Position numbers and translations under genes: made by a program. The notes below the pieces were generated by a model. The model ran no database searches. It was not told where the DNA came from and was given only the letters and a program-made list of their open reading frames with translations. Below are positions 1 through 5,182 of a stretch of DNA of 8,330 bases, in pieces. The stretch's first letter is position 1; the number at the start of each line of letters is the position of its first letter. The stretch is from JAWXCM01 sp034408745 (lineage in GTDB: Bacteria > Acidobacteriota > Terriglobia > Bryobacterales > Bryobacteraceae), in the NCBI GenBank assembly GCA_034408745.1, contig JAWXCM010000153.1, positions 1 through 8,330 of the forward strand. The letters run 5' to 3'.

Positions 1-174
1 ATGCGCATGCGTGATGATAATTGCAGTCACTCGCAATCCATGTCGATCAAGTACCGCCTGGATCGCGTCAATATCATCACCGGGGTCGATCACGACAGCG
101 TCCCGGGTGGCTTCGTCCCCGAAGATGGAGCAGTTACACTGCAGCATGCCGACGGGCAGGATCTCGTGAATCAT
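1..174 (-). CDS. Metallo-beta-lactamase-fold hydrolase (glyoxalase II-like), N-terminal part only
   Basis: Translating the complement from the ATG at 174 gives 58 residues with no stop before the window edge. They match the N-terminus of MBL-fold hydrolases of the glyoxalase II/YcbL type: an opening beta strand (MIHEILPVGMLQCNCSIFGD), then AVVIDPGDD at about residues 26-34, a helix, and ITHAH at residues 54-58. THAH is the first half of the THxHxDH zinc-binding motif, so the window cuts the gene inside its active site. Such proteins hydrolyse thioesters or other esters with two metal ions, usually in the cytosol; the substrate cannot be inferred here. Its start is 24 bp from the divergent ygfZ start, and I see no good Shine-Dalgarno before it. 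The family call is firm for a fragment; the subfamily is not. Confidence 0.82.
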   Translation of the reverse strand, partial: MIHEILPVGMLQCNCSIFGDEATRDAVVIDPGDDIDAIQAVLDRHGLRVTAIIITHAH

Positions 175-198
175 GTAACTACAATGATAGGAGGCGCC
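175..198. promoter_or_regulatory. 24-bp divergent intergenic spacer between hydrolase and ygfZ
   Basis: Only 24 bp separate the two divergent start codons. The spacer contains TACAAT (180-185), which resembles a -10 box on the plus strand, and the ygfZ ribosome binding site. Any -35 elements must lie inside the coding sequence of the opposite gene, so the two promoters probably overlap and may interfere. The promoter assignment is an inference from sequence alone. Confidence 0.3.
189..194 (+). promoter_or_regulatory. Ribosome binding site that fixes the ygfZ start
   Basis: AGGAGG, a perfect Shine-Dalgarno core, lies 4 nt upstream of the ATG at 199. It decides between this start and the apparent upstream start at base 1. 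The upstream extension reads antisense through a recognisable hydrolase gene and has no ribosome binding site within the window. Confidence 0.8.
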
Positions 199-1155
199 AT
201 GAACAAAACCGCGTATCACGCACTTCGGGAACAGGCCGCATGGGTCGACCTCAGCGGCAGAGGCAAAATCCGCGCAACCGGCGAGGACCGAGTCCGTCTC
301 CTCCACGCGATGTGCACCAACCACGTCCAGCAGCTCATCCCAGGCACCGGCTGCTACGCCTTCTTCCTCACCGCACAGGGCCGCATCCTCGCCGACGCCA
401 ACGTCTTCGCCATGCCCGACTACCTGCTCCTCGACACCGAACCCGGTGTCCTGCAGCGTCTCGTCGAGCACCTCGACAAATTCATCATTGCCGACGACGT
501 CAGCCTCCACGACTTCAGCCAGGCTACCGCGACCATCGCCGTCGAAGGCCCGCAGTCCGAGGCTGTTCTCAATAAACTCGGCGGCATGCCCGCGCACGTG
601 CCAGGCTCGCTGGTCGAATGGGGCCACCGTCAGATCGCGCACGCCAGCTACACCGGCGGAACCGGCTACCTGATCTTCGTCGACGCCCAGCGCAAACATG
701 AGCTAGTCGCCGAACTCGAAGCCGCCGGAGTTCCGCAGGCCTCACTCGACGATGCCGAAACCGTGCGTATCGAAAACGGCCGCCCTCGCTACGGAGTCGA
801 TTTCACCGAAGCGCAGATCCCCCACGAGACCCGCCTCCTCAACGCCATCCACTTTTCCAAGGGTTGTTATCTCGGGCAGGAAATCGTCGAGCGCGTCCGC
901 TCCAGAGGCCAGGTCAACCGCCTCCTCACGCCGGTGCGCATTGAGGCAGCCGAGCCGCCAGCCCGCGGAACCACGGTGCAGCGCGAGGGAAAAGACGTCG
1001 GCGAGATCACCTCAGCCGCCTTCTCCCCCGCCTTGAGCACCGTCGTCGCGTTCGCCATTCTGCGGTCTGAAGCGATCCAGAAGGGCGACCTCTCGACCGC
1101 CGCCGGCGCCCGCGTTACGACCGCAGAGCGTTCAGCGCCGACAACGGAACATTGA
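199..1155 (+). CDS. ygfZ: YgfZ/GcvT-like folate-binding protein (Fe-S cluster maintenance, tRNA modification)
   Basis: The product is a 318-residue cytosolic protein of the YgfZ/GcvT fold. The family signature K-G-C-Y-x-G-Q-E is present as KGCYLGQE at residues 221-228, with the conserved Cys at 223, followed by a basic stretch (RVRSRGQVNR). The N-terminal half (about residues 10-110) resembles the GcvT folate-binding domain. In E. coli, YgfZ binds tetrahydrofolate and supports repair or assembly of certain Fe-S enzymes such as the methylthiotransferase MiaB. The length agrees with the family (about 300-330). The start at 199 is chosen because of AGGAGG at 189-194 and because the upstream frame is antisense to another gene. 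The 3' end overlaps the convergent PHP gene by 41 bp; the last 13 or so residues lie in the overlap and look poorly conserved in type (TTAERSAPTTEH). Glycine-cleavage GcvT is unlikely because of the KGCYxGQE motif. Confidence 0.88.
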   Translation: MNKTAYHALREQAAWVDLSGRGKIRATGEDRVRLLHAMCTNHVQQLIPGTGCYAFFLTAQGRILADANVFAMPDYLLLDTEPGVLQRLVEHLDKFIIADDVSLHDFSQATATIAVEGPQSEAVLNKLGGMPAHVPGSLVEWGHRQIAHASYTGGTGYLIFVDAQRKHELVAELEAAGVPQASLDDAETVRIENGRPRYGVDFTEAQIPHETRLLNAIHFSKGCYLGQEIVERVRSRGQVNRLLTPVRIEAAEPPARGTTVQREGKDVGEITSAAFSPALSTVVAFAILRSEAIQKGDLSTAAGARVTTAERSAPTTEH

Positions 1156-1954
1156 GCGTCCCCGGACCGACCCCCAGGCGCACGTTGGGCTTGTTGTCTC
1201 CATGGAAGTCCGAGCCGCCAGTCATCCGCAGCCCGTACTTCGCCGCCAGATTGAGATAGCGGGCGCTGTCGACAGCCGTGTGGTCGGAGTGCCAAACCTC
1301 GATCGCGTCCAGCCCCTGATCCGCCAGCTTCGATACCAGCTGCTCTTCCGCCTCATGGCTGGTGAAGTTCAGCCGGACCGGATGCGCCAGTGACGACATG
1401 CCGCCAGCCCGCCGCAGCCGCTCGATCGCGTCCGCCAGCAGCGGCTCTTCCCGATCCACGTAGCCTGGCGCCGACTCGTCCAGATACCGGTCGAACGCCT
1501 CGCGGTAGTTCGACACGTACCCGCGATTCACCATCAGTCGGGCAAAGTGCGGCCGGCCCGCCATGTTGCGGCCAATCGCGTCCACATCGTTCAGCGTAAT
1601 GTTGACGCCCATCGACTGCAGGCGTGTCGCCAGCCGGGAATTCCTGTCCCGCCGCGAATCCTGCATCCGCTGCAGCCACGTCACGAACTCCGCCGACGGC
1701 TCGCCATGCAGGAAATATCCCAGCAGGTGTACCGTTCGCCGGTCGCTGAAGTCCACCTTCGTGCTCAGCTCGATACCTCGAATCAGCGGCAACCCCAGGG
1801 AACTGGCATATTCCCGGGCCAGTTCGTATCCGGAGAACGTGTCATGATCCGTTATCGCCAGCGCCTCGAGCCCCGCCGCAACCCCAGCATCAATCAGGCC
1901 CTGCGGCGTAAAAGTCCCGTCCGACTCCGTAGTGTGCGAGTGCAGATCGATCAT
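1115..1954 (-). CDS. PHP-domain phosphoesterase, TrpH/YciV type (candidate pAp phosphatase)
   Basis: The 279-residue protein is a PHP-domain metal-dependent phosphoesterase. Metal ligands are all visible: DLHSH (residues 3-7), SDG (11-13), TDHD (35-38), GIE (Glu62), VHLLG (His76), SLAHP (His192) and GGSDFHG (Asp250, His252); RPHFARL, typical of the TrpH branch, lies between. Characterised relatives are Chromobacterium violaceum Cv1693, a 3',5'-nucleotide bisphosphate phosphatase turning pAp into AMP, and E. coli YciV (RNase AM), a 5'-3' exonuclease. Here it is the last gene after cysH and cysC, which favours the pAp role; that is an inference. The start at 1954 is preferred over the ATG three codons upstream (1963): it forms an ATGA overlap with the cysC stop, and AGGA sits 8 nt before it, whereas the upstream ATG directly abuts that AGG. 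The 3' end overlaps ygfZ by 41 bp. Confidence 0.88.
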   Translation of the reverse strand: MIDLHSHTTESDGTFTPQGLIDAGVAAGLEALAITDHDTFSGYELAREYASSLGLPLIRGIELSTKVDFSDRRTVHLLGYFLHGEPSAEFVTWLQRMQDSRRDRNSRLATRLQSMGVNITLNDVDAIGRNMAGRPHFARLMVNRGYVSNYREAFDRYLDESAPGYVDREEPLLADAIERLRRAGGMSSLAHPVRLNFTSHEAEEQLVSKLADQGLDAIEVWHSDHTAVDSARYLNLAAKYGLRMTGGSDFHGDNKPNVRLGVGPGTLNVPLSALNALRS

Positions 1955-2478
1955 GCGATCCATCCTGACTCGCGCAGCTTCGCCAGCACGCGGCCAACAC
2001 TCTCCTCAACCGTCTCCCGCGACGAATCCACCGTCACCTCGGGATTCAGCGGAGCCTCATAGGGGTCCGACACACCCGTGAATGAAGCAATCTCACCTGC
2101 CATGGCTTTTTTGTACAGACCCTTTACATCCCGTTCCGCCAGCACCTCCAGAGGCGCATGGACATAGACTTCGACAAAGTTGGGGATCCGCCCCCGCACT
2201 TCCTCGCGAACCTCGCGATACGGCGATATCGCCGCCACAATGGCGATCACCCCGTTGCGCGACAGCAACTCGCACACGAACCCGATCCGCCGGACATTGA
2301 CGTCCCGGTCTTCTTTGGAGAACCCCAGACCCTTCGACAGGTGCGTCCGCACCACGTCGCCGTCCAGCAACTCCACCTTAGCGCCCGCGTCCCGCAGCCG
2401 CGTGTAGACAATCTCACTGATGGTGCTCTTCCCCGCGCCCGAAAGCCCGGTGAACCAGAGCGTGAATCCCTTGTGCAT
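1951..2478 (-). CDS. cysC: Adenylyl-sulfate kinase (APS kinase)
   Basis: The 175-residue protein phosphorylates adenosine 5'-phosphosulfate (APS) at the 3' hydroxyl with ATP, giving PAPS. Visible features are a P-loop GLSGAGKST at residues 11-19, DGD at 39-41, the basic F-S-K-E-D-R-D-x-N-x-R-R segment at 53-64, AISPYR with the conserved Ser85, and RDVKGLYKKA (116-125), followed by FTG-SDPYEAP (133-143). These are the classical APS-kinase blocks, and the length fits a stand-alone kinase and not a CysN-CysC fusion. It lies 4 bp downstream of cysH and its TGA overlaps the start of the PHP gene (ATGA), so the three genes are probably translated from one message. I see no clear Shine-Dalgarno upstream, which fits coupled translation. 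No sulfate adenylyltransferase gene is in the window, so the APS source is elsewhere. Confidence in identity is high. Confidence 0.95.
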   Translation of the reverse strand: MHKGFTLWFTGLSGAGKSTISEIVYTRLRDAGAKVELLDGDVVRTHLSKGLGFSKEDRDVNVRRIGFVCELLSRNGVIAIVAAISPYREVREEVRGRIPNFVEVYVHAPLEVLAERDVKGLYKKAMAGEIASFTGVSDPYEAPLNPEVTVDSSRETVEESVGRVLAKLRESGWIA

Positions 2479-2482
2479 TTCG

Positions 2483-3214
2483 TTAATCTGTCAGGATCTC
2501 ACGGAGCAGGACGTCGACCGTACGTTCCACCCGGCCCTCCGCCGTGAAGTGCAGCCCGCACTCACTGTTGCCGTCCTGTTCCCACCACCACCGGCCCGCC
2601 CGTTCCGACTCGCCAGGCTGCGTCGCACGCGTGCATGGACCGCATCCTATGCTCGTGTAACCCCTCGCGTACAGCGGGTGTTCCGGCACTCCGTGCCGCC
2701 TGGTGTACTCGGCCACATCCTCGCGCGTCCAGTCCGCCAGCGGGCTCAGTTTCTTCCGGCCCCGGTCGTCGGCGACCTTCGGGATGTTCTCCCGCGACTC
2801 GCCCTGACCCCGCCGCAATCCCACGGCATAGGCCTCGATCCCGGCCAGTTTCCGCGCCAGTGGCCGCACCTTGCGAACCTCGCAGCACAACCGCCGCTGG
2901 GCCAGCGTTTCGCGGAACAGATTAGGCCCGAACCGCATCACCATCCGCTCCACTTCGTCCCGATCCGGCGACACCATCTCCACCCGAACTCCGTACTTCG
3001 CCCGGACCGCCTCGACGATTGCGTACGTCTCTTCCGGCAGCCGGCCCGTATCCAGCGTGATCACCCGCACACCTGGATCGCGCCGCACCGCCATGTCGAG
3101 CACCACCATGCCCTCGGCCTGAAAGCTGGTGACCACCGCAAATTGCGAGCCCCACGTCTGGAGCGCCCACTCAATCAGGCCCTCCGCGCTCAGTTGTTCT
3201 TCTACAGTCTGCAT
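2483..3214 (-). CDS. cysH: Assimilatory APS/PAPS reductase with Fe-S cluster cysteines
   Basis: The 243-residue protein belongs to the CysH family, reducing adenylyl-sulfate (or PAPS) to sulfite with thioredoxin or glutaredoxin. Landmarks in order: the modified PP-loop SFQAEG (30-35), TLDTGRLPEETY (53-64), CC at 110-111, GLRRGQGESR (132-141), CGPC (191-194) and the catalytic Cys219 in ECGLH near the C-terminus. The CC...CxxC set binds a [4Fe-4S] cluster and marks the APS-reductase branch; E. coli-type PAPS reductases lack it, although the Bacillus subtilis enzyme with this set accepts both substrates. Length is usual. Its ATG directly follows the TGA of the upstream exported-protein gene, with no spacer and no Shine-Dalgarno, implying reinitiation or coupling. 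The next gene is cysC. Identity is firm; APS versus PAPS preference is open. Confidence 0.94.
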   Translation of the reverse strand: MQTVEEQLSAEGLIEWALQTWGSQFAVVTSFQAEGMVVLDMAVRRDPGVRVITLDTGRLPEETYAIVEAVRAKYGVRVEMVSPDRDEVERMVMRFGPNLFRETLAQRRLCCEVRKVRPLARKLAGIEAYAVGLRRGQGESRENIPKVADDRGRKKLSPLADWTREDVAEYTRRHGVPEHPLYARGYTSIGCGPCTRATQPGESERAGRWWWEQDGNSECGLHFTAEGRVERTVDVLLREILTD

Positions 3215-3838
3215 TCAGGGAGTTGTTGGAGCCGCCAGCAAAAATTCATACACGGAACTGCCCACCCGCACCCGCACTGTCCCGCCCGGAGGAGTCTTTC
3301 CCGAAGCCGGATAGAAAATCGCGCCATCGGTCGATTGGCCCGGTCCCAGCTTCGTCTGCACAAACGCAATCGCCGATGCCGCCGCCGCCGCCCGCAGCTT
3401 CGTCGACGTGAACTCGGTCATATAGCTCTGCCGCCGCTGTTCGTACCCGTTCGTGCCTTTGTACTGCGTATTCCCGTAAATCGAGTGCTCGTACGAAGTC
3501 ACCAGCTTGATCACATCGGACTTGCTGGCCTTTTCAGTCAGCGACATTACCACCGTGCGAGGTGCCACCGCCGCCATCTCCGTGCCATCCTCCCGCAGGA
3601 ACAGGAAATCTTCAGGCCGGAGCGTCTGCGGAACCTTGCCGCCGTTGGAAATCGCCACCTGAATCACTGAGTAGTCCCGCACCTGTGCCGGCAGCGGAGC
3701 CACCATGATCGTCAGGTTGTTCCGCGTCAGGGCGTAGTACTTCAGCCCGTTCGATTCGAACTCGATCACCTGCGCGAGTGCCGGGCACAGCGACACAAGT
3801 GCCGCCAACACAATTACCCGGTGCCAGTGGAGCCCCAT
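3215..3838 (-). CDS. Exported protein of unknown function, first recognisable gene of the sulfur operon
   Basis: I do not recognise the family. From the ATG at 3838 the product is 207 residues. It starts with a typical signal peptide: MGLHWHR, a hydrophobic run VIVLAALVSL, and a probable signal-peptidase I site after ALA near residue 22. The cysteine at 18 is preceded by Leu, which fits a lipobox poorly. The mature part alternates short beta-like stretches (YSVIQVAISNGG, EDFLFLREDGTEM), suggesting a periplasmic beta sandwich, then has a Tyr/Gln-rich segment (IYGNTQYKGTNGYEQRRQ), an alanine-rich helix and a final beta-like tail. An ATG at 3889 in the same frame would add 17 arginine/proline-rich residues before the signal peptide; I prefer 3838 because the signal peptide then begins properly. 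Neither start has a strong ribosome binding site. The stop TGA abuts the cysH ATG, so the two are co-transcribed; whether the function is sulfur-related is unknown. Confidence 0.72.
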   Translation of the reverse strand: MGLHWHRVIVLAALVSLCPALAQVIEFESNGLKYYALTRNNLTIMVAPLPAQVRDYSVIQVAISNGGKVPQTLRPEDFLFLREDGTEMAAVAPRTVVMSLTEKASKSDVIKLVTSYEHSIYGNTQYKGTNGYEQRRQSYMTEFTSTKLRAAAAASAIAFVQTKLGPGQSTDGAIFYPASGKTPPGGTVRVRVGSSVYEFLLAAPTTP

Positions 3839-3936
3839 ATGTCGATGATAATCCGGTACGCGGCGAAGCGGTTTTCCGGGTCGTAACATTCCACTTTGGT
3901 ACGCGTACCGTTTCGAAACATCGGTACTCGTTCCAT
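3814..3936 (-). CDS. Possible small gene, 40 residues, overlapping the start of the exported-protein gene
   Basis: On the minus strand, in a third frame, an ORF runs from ATG at 3936 to TAA at 3814-3816. The product is 40 residues with a protein-like composition: a basic start (MERVPMFRNGTRTK), then VECYDPENRFAAYRIIIDIW and a Gly/Ser/Thr tail. Its second half uses mostly G/C-ending codons, as the real genes here do. It overlaps the exported-protein start (3838) by 25 bp, an arrangement that would let translation couple. A GGGGAAGG stretch lies upstream but about 13 nt away, which is long; a second ATG at 3921 is also possible. I know no family for it. It could be chance, because the region also holds palindromic repeats. 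Confidence 0.33.
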   Translation of the reverse strand: MERVPMFRNGTRTKVECYDPENRFAAYRIIIDIWGSTGTG

Positions 3937-4024
3937 TTCGATACGCCAGCCTTCCCCACTCAGCCTATCTCCAGCATTCCATTGGACTATTCCCTTTGGA
4001 CTACCACTTGCCTCTTAGAGGTGC
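3839..4024. promoter_or_regulatory. Divergent intergenic region between the sulfur operon and the sigma factor
   Basis: This 186-bp stretch must carry promoters for both directions. It is less GC-rich than the flanking genes in its right half. It contains the palindromic direct repeat (3898-3944), the possible small gene on the minus strand, and two copies of TTGGACTA at 3982-3989 and 3996-4003. TTGGAC resembles a -35 hexamer, but no convincing -10 follows at 16-18 bp. AGAGG at 4017-4021 is a plausible, slightly close, ribosome binding site for the sigma factor. I see no riboswitch fold. Confidence 0.45.
3898..3944. repeat. Imperfect 22-bp direct repeat with embedded palindromes, possible operator
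   Basis: Two copies, 3898-3919 and 3923-3944, are 25 bp apart and match at 18 of 22 positions; GGTAC, CGT and TTTCGA are shared blocks in the same order. The first copy consists of two adjacent perfect palindromes, GGTACGCGTACC (3898-3909) and GTTTCGAAAC (3910-3919). The second copy is a degenerate version. The pair lies in the divergent region between the sulfur operon and the fliA-like gene, where a dimeric repressor or activator site would be expected. The protein that might bind is not identifiable from the window. Confidence 0.45.
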
Positions 4025-4822
4025 ATGTCAGGCCTTACCAGCGCAACAGCAACCGCAACCGCCCCGGCGAAATTCCATCAGAACGCCATGTCGCCCGCTG
4101 ACCGGGAGCAGATGATTCTGGAGCATCTCCCGCAGGTTCGGCTCATTGCCCGCAGGATTCGAGACCAGGTCCCAGGCCTGATGAGCCTCGATGACATGAT
4201 CTCGAACGGAACAGTCGGCCTGATATCCGCCATTGACCGCTTCGATCCCACGCAGGGAGTCAAGCTCCGTACCTTCGCCGAGTTCAAGATCCGCGGCGCC
4301 ATCCTCGACAGCCTCCGGGAGCAGGACGTCACGCCTCGCCGTCAGCGGCAGCGCGCCCGCACCATTCGCGAAGCCACGGGGAAGGTGGAGAACCGGCTCC
4401 AGGCCAACGCGCCTCTCGAAGAAGTGGCCGAGCAGATTGGCATCAGTCTCAACGAGTATCACGCCTGGTCGCTCGATTCCCGCCGTCCCACGTTTGAACC
4501 TCTGGATACGGTGGTATCGGACGGAGAGGGCAGCAGGATGGCCCGCCAGATCGCTGCGACCGGCTTTGAAACGCAGCCCGGTAAGGCGATCGAAGTCGCA
4601 CAACTCCGCCGCGTCCTCGCCGACGCCATCGCCCGCATGCCCCGTCAGGAGCGCACGGTCCTCAGCCTCATGTTCCACGAAGACCTGAGCCTCCGTGAAA
4701 TCTCGAGAGTTCTCGGCCTCCACGAATCGCGAGTCTCCCAAATCAAAATGCAGGCTCTGGGAAGGATGAAAGAGCTTGTGGAGGAAACATGGCCCAGAAG
4801 AGGATCTTCCGCAAAGAAGTAA
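4025..4822 (+). CDS. fliA: RNA polymerase sigma factor, FliA/sigma-28 family
   Basis: The 265-residue protein has the layout of FliA/WhiG sigma factors. After a Thr/Ala-rich leader of about 22 residues comes region 2 (about 30-100: MILEHLPQVRLIARRI, LMSLDDMISNGTVGLISAI, FAEFKIRGAILDSLRE). Region 3 follows (about 104-150, with RTIREA and LEEVAEQIGISLNEYHAW), then region 4 (about 193-252) with the helix-turn-helix LSLREISRVLGLHESRVSQI. FKIRGAILDSLR and the ESRVSQI end of the recognition helix are hallmarks of the flagellar/sporulation sigma-28 type. It directs polymerase to a specific promoter set, often flagellar or motility genes, but none are in the window. The start at 4025 has AGAGG 3 nt upstream; an ATG at 4088 would remove the unconserved leader but lacks a ribosome binding site. 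The gene stands alone on its strand, divergent from the sulfur operon, and its last 178 bp are antisense to the exported ORF at 4645-5133. The symbol reflects family, not proven flagellar function. Confidence 0.88.
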   Translation: MSGLTSATATATAPAKFHQNAMSPADREQMILEHLPQVRLIARRIRDQVPGLMSLDDMISNGTVGLISAIDRFDPTQGVKLRTFAEFKIRGAILDSLREQDVTPRRQRQRARTIREATGKVENRLQANAPLEEVAEQIGISLNEYHAWSLDSRRPTFEPLDTVVSDGEGSRMARQIAATGFETQPGKAIEVAQLRRVLADAIARMPRQERTVLSLMFHEDLSLREISRVLGLHESRVSQIKMQALGRMKELVEETWPRRGSSAKK

Positions 4823-5133
4823 CCGATCACGCCTCGAGCTAACTCGATTAATTCCTGCGCCGCCCCTGCCACCAGTTCCACCGACGTGCGCCTGGCGCGG
4901 CGAAAGAACGCCCCGGCATAGCGGTCGTTGAAGCACTCCGTGCTGCGCCCGCCCGCAGGCTTCGACACAACCATGTCCGCCGCCACGTCGACGCCCATCA
5001 ACCCCATCCGTTGCCAGCTGTACGTGCGGCGCAGGTAGTGTTCCCAGCGTTCCTGTATGCCGAATGTTGGCTGGCTCTGCGCCATCAAAACATGACAGAA
5101 CAACCCAAACACGGCAATAACTCTGCAGCGCAC
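4645..5133 (-). CDS. Exported hypothetical protein, probably 3'-truncated remnant
   Basis: From a GTG at 5133 the ORF encodes 162 residues. The first 18 or so form a short signal peptide (VIAVFGLFCHVLMA before QSQ). The next part looks genuinely coding: an ERWEHYLRRTYSWQRMG helix, then GVDVAADMV and a Tyr-Ala-Gly-Ala-Phe-Phe-Arg-Arg segment leading into VELVAGAAQ. This resembles, from memory, exported proteins of unknown function common in Acidobacteriota, which are normally much longer. After about residue 104 the frame runs antisense into the 3' end of the sigma-factor gene for 178 bp. Its composition there becomes Arg/Ser-rich and loses any family likeness, so the natural C-terminus is probably missing. 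It starts about 50 bp after the epimerase-like gene on the same strand. It could also be a short intact gene of its own; I do not know its function. Confidence 0.42.
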   Translation of the reverse strand: MRCRVIAVFGLFCHVLMAQSQPTFGIQERWEHYLRRTYSWQRMGLMGVDVAADMVVSKPAGGRSTECFNDRYAGAFFRRARRTSVELVAGAAQELIELARGVIGYFFAEDPLLGHVSSTSSFILPRACILIWETRDSWRPRTLEISRRLRSSWNMRLRTVRS

Positions 5134-5182
5134 CCGGTACCCCGCTGTGACCAGTAGGTTTTAGTGATGCGAACAGTCTATC

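Noticed and set aside
867..1295. Minus-strand ORF of 142 codons across the ygfZ 3' end
   Set aside because: It is antisense to the conserved YgfZ KGCYxGQE region and the PHP C-terminus, is Arg/Ala-rich, and has no recognisable motif.
2420..3670. Plus-strand ORF of 416 codons across cysH and the exported-protein gene
   Set aside because: It is antisense to cysH with all its catalytic motifs; the product is Arg/His/Pro-rich, typical of a shadow frame in GC-rich DNA.
3982..4003. Direct repeat TTGGACTA twice, 14 bp apart, considered as tandem -35 elements or an activator site
   Set aside because: Eight-base repeats of this kind can occur by chance, and no matching -10 box lies at the proper spacing.
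3839..4024. A sulfur-related riboswitch (such as a SAM type) ahead of the cys operon
   Set aside because: I could find no conserved core or multi-helix layout; only short palindromes are present.
4834..4847. Small inverted repeat TCGAG-CTAA-CTCGA just after the sigma-factor stop, considered as a terminator
   Set aside because: The stem is only 5 bp and the following TTAATT is not a proper T tract, so it is too weak to call.
4028..4936. Minus-strand ORF of 302 codons opposite the sigma factor
   Set aside because: It is antisense to conserved sigma regions 2-4 and has no family likeness.
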